DNA from: an uncultured Hyphomicrobiales bacterium | GTDB taxonomy: Bacteria; Pseudomonadota; Alphaproteobacteria; Rhizobiales; Ancalomicrobiaceae | Length of the DNA stretch: 64,000 nucleotides | Direction: 5' to 3' | Assembly: GCA_903930435.1 (NCBI GenBank) | Contig: CAIYYN010000037.1 | Span: forward strand, 1 to 64,000 | In this document: piece by piece, positions 1 through 9,346 of the stretch | How positions within the stretch are numbered: the stretch's first letter is position 1 | How the letters are laid out: each line of letters begins with the position of its first letter | The notes under the pieces: generated by a model | The model's input: the letters and a program-made list of their open reading frames with translations, nothing else | Told to the model about the DNA's origin: nothing | Databases searched by the model: none | Translations under genes and position numbers: made by a program

Positions 1-132
1 CGGCACTTGGCTGCCTATAATGGCATTCCGAAGAGCCACTTTTTTCTCTTCCTGAAAGAATGCGAATGGCGCTTCAATAACCGCCCAGCCAGCAATCTCT
101 TGAGGATGCTGCGAGAATGGGCCAAAGTATAA
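1..132 (+). CDS. IS1595-family (ISXO2-like) transposase, C-terminal end only
   Basis: An open frame runs in from the left edge and ends at TAA (130-132), giving 43 residues. It contains the stretch LKECEWRFNNRP, which resembles the conserved end of ISXO2-like DDE transposases of the IS1595 family (glutamate followed by an F/W-R-F-N-x-R block). The N-terminal part lies outside the window, so whether the element is intact cannot be judged. I did not find a convincing terminal inverted repeat just downstream. The family call rests on recognition of this short motif alone. Confidence 0.6.
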   Translation, partial: RHLAAYNGIPKSHFFLFLKECEWRFNNRPASNLLRMLREWAKV

Positions 133-135
133 AAA

Positions 136-339
136 TCAACGTCTATCTATGTCAGCCCCTTCAATTTTCCCATCATACCTTGATAGCCCAAAACTAAAAA
201 CGCCAATAATCACAATGAAAATCATAAAAATAATGAAAGACGTTCGCTCTACAAACTGAATTTTGCTTGCAGAATTACCGAAACTATTGTGAAAATTCGC
301 GATTTCGTCATCCCATGGATACGGGCCAGCATCACTCAT
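136..339 (-). CDS. Small single-pass membrane protein, unknown function
   Basis: This 67-residue protein has a polar, acidic N-terminus (about residues 1-30), one hydrophobic segment near residues 34-52 (SFIIFMIFIVIIGVFSF) and a short charged tail, so it should span the inner membrane once. The ATG is preceded by AAGGA about nine bases upstream, which supports translation. It ends four bases from the transposase stop on the opposite strand and may be cargo of, or a chromosomal neighbour to, that insertion element. I recognise no family. Confidence 0.5.
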   Translation of the reverse strand: MSDAGPYPWDDEIANFHNSFGNSASKIQFVERTSFIIFMIFIVIIGVFSFGLSRYDGKIEGADIDRR

Positions 340-516
340 GATTAGGTATCCTTAAGTGCATCGAGACATAATGCAATCTATCACTTTATTTTTAAATTGC
401 AATCGATCGATTTATACAATCTGGATAACGTACTTGGTAAAAGATGGTCGTTTCCGGTCTCCAATCAAATTATGGTATGACGTCTCATCAATGCGCCGAC
501 TTGTCAGGACCTTCAC

Positions 517-2148
517 ATGACCATTGAAACCATTGCCATTACGCCTATTGCCGGACAAAAGCCGGGTACATCGGGTTTGCGGAAAAAGACGGCTGTCTTC
601 ATGCAGCCCGGCTATCTGGAAGCCTATGTGCAATCAGTCATTGATGGCGTCGGCGGGGTGGCTGGCCGCGACATCGTGGTCGGCGGCGACGGGCGCTTTT
701 TCAACGATACGGCCATAGGCATCATGCTGCGGATGCTGGCGGCTAACGGCGCGGCCAAAGCGATCGTCGGGCGCGGAGGATTATTGTCGACACCGGCCGC
801 ATCGAACCTCATTCGCATCCGCAAGGCATACGGTGGGTTCGTCCTGTCCGCCAGCCACAATCCAGGCGGCGCTGACGGCGATTTCGGGATCAAATTCAAC
901 GTCTCTAACGGTGGCCCTGCCCCCGAAGGCGTGACCGATGCCATGTTTGCCCGCACCAAGACAATCGACAGCTACAAGATCCTGTCAGGCCCGGCCCCTG
1001 ATCTAGGCCATATTGGTGTGACCAAGCTTGGAACCATGACACTCGAAATCATCGATCCCGTGACCGACTATGTCGCAATGATGCGCAACCTCGTCGATTT
1101 CGATCGTATCCGCGCGCTGTTCGCCTCCGGCTTCCGCATTCACTTTGACGCGATGCACGCTGTCACCGGGCCTTATGCGCATGCCATCCTTGAGGGCGAA
1201 CTTGGTGCGGCAAAGGGATCGGTCGTCAACGGCATTCCCTTACCGGACTTCGGCGGCCATCACCCCGATCCGAACCCGGTCTATGCAGCTGATCTCTTCA
1301 AGCTCATGTTTTCTGCCGATGCGCCCGACATGGGTGCAGCATCGGATGGTGATGGCGATCGCAACATCGTGCTTGGCAAAGGGATATCGGTCGCGCCCTC
1401 GGACAGTCTAGCCTTGCTCGCCGCGAATATTCACCTGGCAAAAGGCTATACCGCTGGCCTGAAGGGCGTCGCGCGGTCCATGCCAACGAGCCGCGCGGCA
1501 GATCGCGTGGCGGCGAAGGCAAGCGTTGAAGCCTATGAGACGCCGACCGGCTGGAAGTTCTTCGGCAACTTGCTGGATGCAGGTCGTGTGACGATTTGCG
1601 GCGAGGAAAGCGCAGGTACAGGCTCGGACCACGTGCGGGAAAAAGACGGTCTATGGGCAGTTCTGATCTGGCTGGATATCCTTGCCGCGCGCAAGCAATC
1701 CATCGGCGAGATCGTTGCCGACCACTGGAAGACCTATGGTCGCGACTACTATACGCGGCATGACTATGAAGGTCTTCCAAGCGACATCGCCGACCAGATG
1801 TTCACAGATCTGCGCGGTGCGCTTGCAACGCTGCCCGGACGGTCTTTCGCCGGGCTGAAGATCGAAAAGGCCGATGATTTCAGCTACCACGACCCCGTCG
1901 ATGGCTCGATATCTGCGAAACAGGGAATCCGAATCTTCTTTCAAAGCGGCGAACGGGCCGTATTCCGTCTCTCGGGTACGGGGACTGAAGGCGCAACCTT
2001 GCGCGTCTATCTGGAAGCCTTCGAACCGGACCCGGCAAAGCACGCGCTTGATCCACAAACTGTTCTGGCTCCCGTCATCGCCGCTGCTGACGCCATCGCG
2101 GGTATCAAATCCCGGACTGGCCGCACCGCGCCTGATGTCGTGACCTGA
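517..2148 (+). CDS. pgm: Phosphoglucomutase (alpha-D-glucose-specific)
   Basis: It interconverts glucose-1-phosphate and glucose-6-phosphate in the cytoplasm, linking glycolysis with glycogen and surface-sugar synthesis. The 543-residue length is normal for the long, eukaryote-like phosphoglucomutases. Visible motifs in order are the phosphoserine loop SASHNPGG (111-118, Ser113), the metal-binding loop SDGDGDRN (about 277-284), the sugar-specificity loop CGEESAGTGSDH (about 361) and the phosphate-binding loop RLSGTGTEG (about 485). An AGGA lies eight bases before the ATG. It converges on cobP with only seven bases between the stops. It appears intact. Confidence 0.95.
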   Translation: MTIETIAITPIAGQKPGTSGLRKKTAVFMQPGYLEAYVQSVIDGVGGVAGRDIVVGGDGRFFNDTAIGIMLRMLAANGAAKAIVGRGGLLSTPAASNLIRIRKAYGGFVLSASHNPGGADGDFGIKFNVSNGGPAPEGVTDAMFARTKTIDSYKILSGPAPDLGHIGVTKLGTMTLEIIDPVTDYVAMMRNLVDFDRIRALFASGFRIHFDAMHAVTGPYAHAILEGELGAAKGSVVNGIPLPDFGGHHPDPNPVYAADLFKLMFSADAPDMGAASDGDGDRNIVLGKGISVAPSDSLALLAANIHLAKGYTAGLKGVARSMPTSRAADRVAAKASVEAYETPTGWKFFGNLLDAGRVTICGEESAGTGSDHVREKDGLWAVLIWLDILAARKQSIGEIVADHWKTYGRDYYTRHDYEGLPSDIADQMFTDLRGALATLPGRSFAGLKIEKADDFSYHDPVDGSISAKQGIRIFFQSGERAVFRLSGTGTEGATLRVYLEAFEPDPAKHALDPQTVLAPVIAAADAIAGIKSRTGRTAPDVVT

Positions 2149-2155
2149 GACCGCC

Positions 2156-2683
2156 TCAATCGGACGGGGCTTTCAGGACCACTGGAAGCCCCGCCACGAC
2201 CAGCGTCGCATGGGACGCCACTTTGGCAATCGACTGATTGAGACGGCCCTGAGCATCACGGAAGGCCCGGCCAAGCGGGGTCTCCGGCACGAGTCCAAAG
2301 CCAATCTCATTCGAAACAAGTATCACCCGCCCTTTTGCCATTTTCAGGGTCTCGCCAAGCGCCGTCGTCGCCGCTGCCACATCGCGCTCGTGGTACATCA
2401 GATTATTCAGCCAAAGCGTCAGGCAATCAACGAGCAGGATCGTTTCCGGCCGGGCATGCCGCATGATGACCGCAGGCAACCCAAGCGGCTCTTCGATTGT
2501 CGTCCATTCCGGACCCCGTTCCTCGACATGCCGCGCGATTCGGTCACGCATTTCGTCGTCAAAGGCGGTTCCGGTGGCCACATAGATCGGTTTGGCCTTG
2601 GCGCTTTGGGCAAGATCCAGTGCGAAACGTGTCTTGCCAGAGCGGGCACCGCCCAGAACCAGATGAATGCTGTTGGCTGTCAC
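2156..2683 (-). CDS. cobP: Bifunctional adenosylcobinamide kinase / adenosylcobinamide-phosphate guanylyltransferase
   Basis: This late cobalamin-synthesis enzyme phosphorylates adenosylcobinamide and then attaches GMP, giving adenosyl-GDP-cobinamide. The P-loop GGARSGKT (11-18) is present. The block RIARHVEERG carries the conserved His (His52) that takes the GMP, and LLVDCLTLWLNN is the second nucleotide motif. Length (175) is typical. The start is GTG with a strong AGGAGG four bases upstream. No other cobalamin gene and no obvious B12 riboswitch lies nearby, so it stands alone here and may serve salvage or a pathway encoded elsewhere. Confidence 0.93.
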   Translation of the reverse strand: MTANSIHLVLGGARSGKTRFALDLAQSAKAKPIYVATGTAFDDEMRDRIARHVEERGPEWTTIEEPLGLPAVIMRHARPETILLVDCLTLWLNNLMYHERDVAAATTALGETLKMAKGRVILVSNEIGFGLVPETPLGRAFRDAQGRLNQSIAKVASHATLVVAGLPVVLKAPSD

Positions 2684-2874
2684 TTTTCCTCCTGACGACC
2701 GATTTCAGCCGTTTGCGATCAAGTCGGCTTCCCCGCATCCAGCGGGAATAGCCCAAATGGCGACGACATTCAGCGCAAATTCAATCCCTGTTCATAAGAC
2801 CGATACATTTGCTGTCAAAGGGGTTGGCAAGCGCGAAGGAGCTTGCTATTAGACGCCCCACACCGCCGAGGTGA

Positions 2875-2950
2875 TCCGCGATAGCTCAGTTGGTAGAGCA
2901 GATGACTGTTAATCATCGGGTCGCAGGTTCGAGTCCTGCTCGCGGAGCCA
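2875..2950 (+). tRNA. tRNA-Asn (GTT)
   Basis: A complete cloverleaf of 76 bases. The acceptor stem TCCGCGA (2875-2881) pairs with TCGCGGA (2940-2946), followed by discriminator G and an encoded CCA. The D-arm is AGCTCAGTTGGTAGAGC, the anticodon loop carries GTT, and the T-arm has GGTTCGAGTCC. Confidence 0.97.
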
Positions 2951-3096
2951 GTGTGCTTCCCCAGAGATACATGATGAATTTGCAATGCGGACGTGGCTGA
3001 ACACGTCCCGAAGATTGGTTTGGCCGTGCCCCGAGGAGATATCTTCCCTCTGAGCAAGCGATGCGACGTCACGTGTGGACACCCTGTAAATATTTA

Positions 3097-3125
3097 GCCC
3101 CAGCCAATAGCACGTTGACTGGGGC
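3097..3125 (+). terminator. Hairpin terminator between tRNA-Asn and yghU
   Basis: GCCCCAG (3097-3103) pairs perfectly with CTGGGGC (3119-3125), with further partial pairing of CAA and TTG inside. On the plus strand it is followed by a T-rich run (CATTTTGTTT), so it fits best as a terminator for transcription coming from the tRNA. It could also stop the leftward yghU message. Confidence 0.55.
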
Positions 3126-3155
3126 CATTTTGTTTCCTGCTGTCAGCGCTGACGA

Positions 3156-4022
3156 TCAGGCCAGCTTGTCTTGCGTCTTCGTCTCGAAATCACTGGCGTC
3201 ATGACGCTCGCGAAGTTGTTCCGAGGGTTCGCCGGTCATCCGGTTGACCATTCGGCCACGTTTGACGGCGGGTCGGTCGTAGATCGCATCCGCCCAGCGG
3301 ATGACATTCTTGTACTCGTGCACGCTCAGGAATTCGGCTGCACCATAGGCCCAGCCTTTGACAAGGCCACCGTACCACGGGAAGACGGCGATATCGGCGA
3401 TTGTATATTCAGCGCCAGCGAGATAGGGGCTTTCAGCCAGACGACGATCCAGCACGTCAAGCTGACGCTTTACCTCCATCGAGAAGCGGTCAATGGCGTA
3501 TTCGATCTTGATCGGTGCGTAGGCGTAAAAATGACCGAAGCCGCCGCCAAGATAGGGCGCACTGCCCATCTGCCAGAACAACCAGTTCAGCATTTCGGTG
3601 CGTCCTGCGACATCCTTCGGAATGAACGCTCCAAACTTCTCGGCGAGATAGAGCAGGATCGAGCCTGACTCAAAGACGCGAATGGGCTCAGGGCCGCTGC
3701 GATCCAGCAGCGCCGGAATCTTGGAGTTGGGATTGACGTCGACAAACCCGGACCCGAACTGATCGCCATCGCCGATCTTGATCAGCCAGGCATCATATTC
3801 GGCCCCGGTAAAGCCAAGCGCCAACAACTCCTCGAGCAGGATGGTGACCTTGACCCCGTTCGGCGTGCCAAGCGAATAAAGTTGAAGCGGGTGCTTTCCG
3901 ACTGGCAGTTCCTTGTCGTGCGTCGGGCCAGCGATGGGGCGGTTGATGCTGGCAAAGGTGCCGCCGCTTGGCTTGTTCCACGTCCAGACCTTTGGCGGCG
4001 TGTAATCAGATGTTTCTGTCAT
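3156..4022 (-). CDS. yghU: YghU-type glutathione transferase (glutathione-dependent disulfide-bond oxidoreductase)
   Basis: This is a GST-fold protein of the nu class, whose E. coli members reduce small disulfides with glutathione. It has the long N-terminal extension typical of YghU (about 45 residues before the thioredoxin fold). The active-site region LGTPNGVKV follows, then NPNSKIPALLD and ESGSILLYLAEK of the glutathione-binding domain and a helical C-terminal domain. Length 288 matches the family. A GGAGAT precedes the ATG. A second GST lies upstream on the same strand with a 29-base gap, suggesting co-transcription. Confidence 0.9.
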   Translation of the reverse strand: MTETSDYTPPKVWTWNKPSGGTFASINRPIAGPTHDKELPVGKHPLQLYSLGTPNGVKVTILLEELLALGFTGAEYDAWLIKIGDGDQFGSGFVDVNPNSKIPALLDRSGPEPIRVFESGSILLYLAEKFGAFIPKDVAGRTEMLNWLFWQMGSAPYLGGGFGHFYAYAPIKIEYAIDRFSMEVKRQLDVLDRRLAESPYLAGAEYTIADIAVFPWYGGLVKGWAYGAAEFLSVHEYKNVIRWADAIYDRPAVKRGRMVNRMTGEPSEQLRERHDASDFETKTQDKLA

Positions 4023-4051
4023 TTTGATCTCCGCGATCTCGTCGGATCAGG

Positions 4052-4756
4052 TCAGGCTGCCGGCGGATAGTTTGACGGGAAAAGCGCGCGCTTGGCTGCT
4101 TCGTCGCGTTCCATCTTGAAGGGATGATCCTTGCCCACTTCACGCGCACGTGCCGCAGCGGGTCGCGCATCAACGGTATCAAACAGGCGCTTGAGATTCG
4201 GATAGGGTGCCAGCGGATCCTCCGCCCCCTTGAACACCCGCGAGGCACGATCCAGCCATCCCCAGACGGACATGTCGGCAATGGTATAGGTGTCACCGAC
4301 GATGAACTGGCGACCCTGAAGGTGATCTTCCAGCACCTGATAATGGCGCTCGGCTTCACGCCGGTAGCGATTGACCGCGTAATCGAGGCCTTCCGGTGCT
4401 GCAAACTGGAAATGAACCGCCTGGCCGGAGAACGGCCCGAGGCCAGAGGCGATGAACAGGAGCCACGACAAAAGTTCCGGGCGATCTTCTGCCGATCCGA
4501 GGAACTGACCGGTCTTTTCGGCGAGGTAAATCAGGATTGCCGTTGAATCAAAAACCCGGACTTCCTTGCCGCCGGGGCCATCCGTATCGATGATCGCCGG
4601 CACCTTGCCGTTCGGATTAATGGCGCGGAACGACGGCAGGTGCTGCTCACCCTTTGCCGTGTCGACAGCGATTGTCTCAAAGGGCAGCCCTGCCTCTTCA
4701 AGGAAGAGAGCAATCTTCGCCGGGTTCGGCGTCGGATGATAATACAGTCTGATCAT
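4052..4756 (-). CDS. Glutathione S-transferase
   Basis: A typical two-domain GST of 234 residues. The N-terminal thioredoxin-like domain begins MIRLYYHPTPNPAK and includes NPNGKVPAI and DSTAILIYLAEK; an all-helical C-terminal domain follows (TYTIADMSVWGW). I chose the ATG at 4756 because GAGGAG sits about seven bases upstream and the protein then begins at the first beta strand. A longer frame would add 33 residues unlike any GST. It probably conjugates or reduces electrophiles; the substrate is not predictable. It lies directly upstream of yghU. Confidence 0.88.
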   Translation of the reverse strand: MIRLYYHPTPNPAKIALFLEEAGLPFETIAVDTAKGEQHLPSFRAINPNGKVPAIIDTDGPGGKEVRVFDSTAILIYLAEKTGQFLGSAEDRPELLSWLLFIASGLGPFSGQAVHFQFAAPEGLDYAVNRYRREAERHYQVLEDHLQGRQFIVGDTYTIADMSVWGWLDRASRVFKGAEDPLAPYPNLKRLFDTVDARPAAARAREVGKDHPFKMERDEAAKRALFPSNYPPAA

Positions 4757-4937
4757 GCAGGGCTCCTCACATGCGGCGAGATTGATGGCGCGCGAACAGG
4801 TCAAAGCGCGCTCTTTGGCCAACTTTGGGCGCATTTCACATAGGGATTGTGACACGCCCCTACAAGGTCAATGTGAGTCCAAGTTCGGCTGGATCGAGTT
4901 TCATCACAGCATCCGCTGGGCTACCGACCAAGTGGCC

Positions 4938-7900
4938 TCAATGGCCCATGCCGCGCCTTTGCAACTGATCGGCGTTTGCTTCGTCGCTGGCCTTAACCTG
5001 CTCTGATTGCGCAGGAAGAGCCGTCGGGGCAACCTCTGCCCCCGTTGCGACGGATGGCTTGTGTATCCGGAAAAACAGCGCATAAGCAGCCGGGAGCACA
5101 AGCAGCGTCAGAACTGTCGCCGCCAGAATGCCGCCCATCATCGCATAGGCCATTGGTCCCCAGAACACGGATTGCGCAATCGGCACCAGCGCCAGCACGG
5201 CGGCGGCGGCAGTCAGCATGATCGGGCGGAAGCGCCGGACGGCAGCACCGACCACGGCATCCCAGGGTTCATGCCCCCGCGCGATATCCTGATCAATCTG
5301 GTCGATGAGGATAACGGAGTTACGCATGATAATCCCAAGGAGCGCGATAACGCCGAGGATTGCAACAAAGCCAAAGGCCGAGTTCGTGGTGATCAACGCT
5401 GCCGACGCACCAATCAGGCCGAGCGGTCCGGTCGCCAGTACCAGCAACGCCTTGCCGATATGCTGCAACTGGATCATCAACAGCACGAAGATGACCAGCA
5501 GCATCACAGGCGCGCGGGCGTTGATGGAGTCCTGGCTCTTGGCAGATTCCTCGGCCGCACCCTGGATTTCCATGTGATAGCCGACCGGCAGTGCTGCTCG
5601 CACGTCCGCGAGCCTGGCATAGATATCCGCGACAACGTCGTTTGATTGCAGACCGTCCTGCACGACACCGCGCACAGTGATCGCCGGAAGCCCGTCACGC
5701 CGCCACTCGATTCCGGGCTCGAAGATCGGAACAACCTTGGCTATCTGCGAGACAGGAATCATCTGGCCCGTATCGGTCGGAACATAACTCTCTTCAACCG
5801 CCGTCAGGAGGGAGCGATCCTTACTGGGTTCGCGGACGACAACCGACACCGTCTCGTCCTTGTCCCTGACGTCACCAATTGGCGCACCGGAGAGATTGGT
5901 TTGCAGGATCTGACGAATGCGCTGCGATGTGACGCCGAGTGCCCGGGCGCGGTCCTGATCGATGACGAGTTTCAGCGCTGGCACCGGTTCCAGCCAATCA
6001 TCGTGGATCGTCGAGACCCGACCGTCGGCGCGGAAGGCGGCCTTGACCTGATCGGCAATCTTGCGCACTTCGGCACGGTCCGGACCAATCACACGCATCT
6101 GCGCAGGCCAGCCAACGGGCGGGCCGCTGTTCAGCAAGTCGACCTTGTAGCGCGTGGATGGGAAATCGCTCGTCAAAATGCGTTTGGATTCCGCGATCAG
6201 GCGGTCGCGTGCGGGCACATCCTTCGCCACGACAAGGAACTGGGCAAAGTTCGGGTTCTGCAGTTGTTGATCCAGCGGCAAGAAGAAGCGCGGAATGCCG
6301 TTGCCGATAAAGGTCGTCACAGTCCGCTGCTCAGTCAGCGCCAGCAATCGCTTCTCGAAGGTTTCAGCCTGCCGCTTGGTCTCCTCCGTTGCCGTGCCTT
6401 CCGGCAACCACATGTCGATGATCACCTCAGGGCGGGTGGAGAGCGGGAAAAAGCTCTTCGGCACAAAATTGAAGCCATAGAGGCCGATCCCGAAGGCGAC
6501 GAGTGTTGTCACCAGAACAAGGCGGCGATGGCTGACGGACCAGTCGATTGTTGCCTTCAGTATCCGGTAGGAGCGCCCGGCATAGGGGTCGTGGTGCACG
6601 CCTTCGGCATGGGGCCGTGCTTTCAGGATCTGATAGCCAATCCAGGGCGTGAAATAGACCGCGACAAACCACGAGGTCACAAGTGCAATGCCGACAACCC
6701 AGAACAACGAGCTGACGTATTCACCGGCCTGCGATGCCGCAAACCCGACGGGAATAAAGCCGGCTGTCGTGATCAGTGTCCCGGTCAACATCGGGAAGGC
6801 GGTCGAGGTATAGGCGAAACTTGCTGCAGAGAGCTTGTCCAGCCCCTCCTCCAGCTTGCGCTCCATCATCTCGACCGCGATCATTGCATCATCGACGAGG
6901 AGGCCGAGCGCTATGATCAGCGCGCCTAGCGAAATACGCTGCAAATCGATGCCCAACTGGTACATCAGCGCAAAAGTCGCAGCGAGCACGAGCGGGATCG
7001 TAATCGCTACGACGAGACCCGCCCGCCAGCCGATCGAGATGAACGACACCGCCAGCACGATGACGAGCGCTTCCAGCAAGGCTTCGGAGAATTCATCGAC
7101 CGCCTTGGTGACAACGTCAGCCTGATCCGAAACCTGGCCAATCTGGACGCCGACAGGCAAGCTCGCTTCAAATGCCTTGATCGTGGCGCGCACTTGCTTG
7201 CCGACTGTCGTGACATTGAAGCCACTGCTCATGGTCACACCGACCAGAACCGCGTCCTTGCCCTGAAAACGGTCCATTTGAACCACAGGCGTTTCGGTTC
7301 CACGCGTTATCGTAGCGATATCCCCGAGCCGTATGACATCCTTGCCGGCCTTAATGCGGAGGTCGCGAATATCGTCTGCCGTTAGCGCACTACCATCGAC
7401 GGTGACGCGCACCGACCGGGCCGCAGTCTCGACGGAGCCTGCGGCGTTGACCGTGTTCTGACCATCCAGGGCCGATTTGATATCGAGGACCGTCAGACCT
7501 CGCTCAGCAAGCGTGCGCGACGATACGTCGATGAAAATTTTCTCATCCTGTGCGCCCAGTATCTGGACCTTCTCAATTCCGGGCACCCTGAGCAAGGCGT
7601 CGCGGGCCCGCTTGGCAAAGGTCTTCAATTCCGGATAGGAAAAACCGTCGCCGGTGATCGCATCAAGGCTGATGAACGTGTCACCAAATTCGTCATTGAA
7701 ATACGGGCCGAGCAACCCGGACGGCAGATCGCTCGCGATATCACCGACCTTCTTGCGCACCTGATAGAAGGCGTCCTTGACCTGCCGCCCGACAGCCTCA
7801 CCCTTGATACTGACAGTGATCACAGCACTACCTGCCCGCGTGAATGAGCGGACATAGTCCAGATAGGGCGTTTCCTGGAGCTTGCGCTCGATCTTGTCGA

Positions 7901-8117
7901 CGACCTGATCCTGCATCTCCTGCAAAGTCGCACCCGGCCAGACGGCCTGGACGATCATCACGCGGAAGGTAAAGTCCGGATCCTCCTTCTGGCCCATTTT
8001 TGTCAGGCCAAAGGCTCCAGCCGCGATGACCAGAAAGCACAGGAACCAGGTCATCTGCGCATGGCTTATCGCCCAGCGTGACAGGTTGAATGAGTTGGAC
8101 TGAGGGCTGTCAGACAT
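4938..8117 (-). CDS. RND-family multidrug efflux permease (HAE1 type)
   Basis: An inner-membrane proton/drug antiporter of 1059 residues, the full length of the AcrB class. Its N-terminus (ISHAQMTWFLCFL, then KMGQKEDPDF) resembles the MexK/VexH branch rather than AcrB itself. The paired aspartates of transmembrane helix 4 needed for proton flow are visible in LGLLVDDAMIA (about residue 407). A large periplasmic loop follows each of the first and seventh helices. It lies 40 bases downstream of the adaptor gene, forming an adaptor-pump operon probably controlled by the adjacent TetR gene. No outer-membrane channel gene is in this operon. Confidence 0.93.
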   Translation of the reverse strand: MSDSPQSNSFNLSRWAISHAQMTWFLCFLVIAAGAFGLTKMGQKEDPDFTFRVMIVQAVWPGATLQEMQDQVVDKIERKLQETPYLDYVRSFTRAGSAVITVSIKGEAVGRQVKDAFYQVRKKVGDIASDLPSGLLGPYFNDEFGDTFISLDAITGDGFSYPELKTFAKRARDALLRVPGIEKVQILGAQDEKIFIDVSSRTLAERGLTVLDIKSALDGQNTVNAAGSVETAARSVRVTVDGSALTADDIRDLRIKAGKDVIRLGDIATITRGTETPVVQMDRFQGKDAVLVGVTMSSGFNVTTVGKQVRATIKAFEASLPVGVQIGQVSDQADVVTKAVDEFSEALLEALVIVLAVSFISIGWRAGLVVAITIPLVLAATFALMYQLGIDLQRISLGALIIALGLLVDDAMIAVEMMERKLEEGLDKLSAASFAYTSTAFPMLTGTLITTAGFIPVGFAASQAGEYVSSLFWVVGIALVTSWFVAVYFTPWIGYQILKARPHAEGVHHDPYAGRSYRILKATIDWSVSHRRLVLVTTLVAFGIGLYGFNFVPKSFFPLSTRPEVIIDMWLPEGTATEETKRQAETFEKRLLALTEQRTVTTFIGNGIPRFFLPLDQQLQNPNFAQFLVVAKDVPARDRLIAESKRILTSDFPSTRYKVDLLNSGPPVGWPAQMRVIGPDRAEVRKIADQVKAAFRADGRVSTIHDDWLEPVPALKLVIDQDRARALGVTSQRIRQILQTNLSGAPIGDVRDKDETVSVVVREPSKDRSLLTAVEESYVPTDTGQMIPVSQIAKVVPIFEPGIEWRRDGLPAITVRGVVQDGLQSNDVVADIYARLADVRAALPVGYHMEIQGAAEESAKSQDSINARAPVMLLVIFVLLMIQLQHIGKALLVLATGPLGLIGASAALITTNSAFGFVAILGVIALLGIIMRNSVILIDQIDQDIARGHEPWDAVVGAAVRRFRPIMLTAAAAVLALVPIAQSVFWGPMAYAMMGGILAATVLTLLVLPAAYALFFRIHKPSVATGAEVAPTALPAQSEQVKASDEANADQLQRRGMGH

Positions 8118-8157
8118 TGGAACAATCTCGTCGAATTCAGGAGACAGGGGCGCTTTG

Positions 8158-9273
8158 TCAGTTCAGATCTGCGGTCTTGACCGGATCAGCCAGCAGCGTC
8201 ACGCGCTTGCCGTCGTCGAGGAACTGGGTGCCAGCCACAACGACGCGATCACCCGCAGCAATCCCGCTGGCGACGCGAACGCCATCTGCACTCATGCCAT
8301 CAATGACGACAGAGTGAGGATGGACTGTCATGGTCGTGCTATCCGCGACCCAGACGACGGTACTGGTGTTGCGCTGGTCCAGCGCGGTCAATGGCACCAC
8401 CAGCGACGCATCTCCGACCGGGACGTCAATCGTCACTGTTGCAGTCTGGCCAAGGCGGACGCGGCTATCTTCCGGGATCGAAATCCGGACCGCGAATGTG
8501 CGCGATTGCGGATCGGCACTGCCCGAGATCTCGCGAACGGTGCCAGTTTGGGCGAGCGTCGGATCTGCCCAATAATGCGTCGTGACTGTTGAGCCCGAGT
8601 GGAAGAAACGGATATCCTGTTCCGGAACCGAGATCGCGACTTCGCGATCTGCCAGTGGCGCAACGACGATTACGGGCGTTCCGGCGCTGACGACCTGGCC
8701 AAGGTCAGACCTGACGTCCGTCACGATCCCTGCGACTTCAGCCGTCAGATCACTATAGTTTTTCTGATTGAGCGCCTGATCTCGGCTGAAAACTGCCGCA
8801 TCATAAGCCGCTTTCGCCTGATCAAGTTCCAGTGCGTGCTGGTCGAGGGCTGATTTGGCAATGAAGCCTTTGTCGAACAGGGCCTTGTTACGATCATAGG
8901 CATCGACCGCCACATCGCGACGGGATCTGGCCGCCTCGACATTTGCATCCGACGTCCGCCAGGACAGGGCAAGGTCTGTGCTGTCGAGCCGTGCAAGTAA
9001 CTGACCAGGGGTCACGCGGTCGCCAATGTTCACCAAGCGCTCGGTGATCTTTCCAGAAACCCGAAACGACAGGGTTTGTTCGATGCGCGGCTTGATTGAC
9101 CCCGAATAGGTGATAGGCCGCGTGTCTGCCCCCTTCGCTACAGTCACCACTTTCACGGGCCGCACCGGTTCGGGGGTCTTGGCAACCTCGTCCTTGCAGG
9201 CAGCGAGCGCCATGACGGCAACTGCCGACAGCAGGATCTTGAAGGGCATTACCGAACGCATGTTCAGTGACAT
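8158..9273 (-). CDS. RND efflux periplasmic adaptor (membrane fusion lipoprotein)
   Basis: The adaptor bridges the downstream RND pump and an outer-membrane channel. The N-terminus is a lipoprotein signal ending in the lipobox LAAC (Cys26), so it should be anchored to the inner membrane. After it come a beta-barrel/lipoyl half-motif (SGSIKPRIEQTLSFRVSGKI), a helical hairpin (about residues 100-170), the returning lipoyl half and a C-terminal barrel. Length 371 is standard. GGAG lies about nine bases before the ATG. It is followed by the pump gene and preceded by a tetR gene in the same direction. Confidence 0.92.
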   Translation of the reverse strand: MSLNMRSVMPFKILLSAVAVMALAACKDEVAKTPEPVRPVKVVTVAKGADTRPITYSGSIKPRIEQTLSFRVSGKITERLVNIGDRVTPGQLLARLDSTDLALSWRTSDANVEAARSRRDVAVDAYDRNKALFDKGFIAKSALDQHALELDQAKAAYDAAVFSRDQALNQKNYSDLTAEVAGIVTDVRSDLGQVVSAGTPVIVVAPLADREVAISVPEQDIRFFHSGSTVTTHYWADPTLAQTGTVREISGSADPQSRTFAVRISIPEDSRVRLGQTATVTIDVPVGDASLVVPLTALDQRNTSTVVWVADSTTMTVHPHSVVIDGMSADGVRVASGIAAGDRVVVAGTQFLDDGKRVTLLADPVKTADLN

Positions 9274-9284
9274 TTTTCGTTCTC

Positions 9285-9300
9285 CGTCAGTCGTCAGTCA
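9285..9300. promoter_or_regulatory. Repeated half-sites upstream of the adaptor gene (putative TetR-family operator)
   Basis: CGTCAGTCGTCAGTCA holds two overlapping direct copies of CGTCAGTC directly upstream of the adaptor ribosome-binding site. The same half-site forms the inverted repeat at 9983-10010 upstream of the tetR gene. This suggests that one regulator binds both places; binding itself is inferred. Confidence 0.45.
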
Positions 9301-9346
9301 CAAGGCGTGCTTTTGGCGAAATTACGTGTTGTTTCAGGTTGATAAA

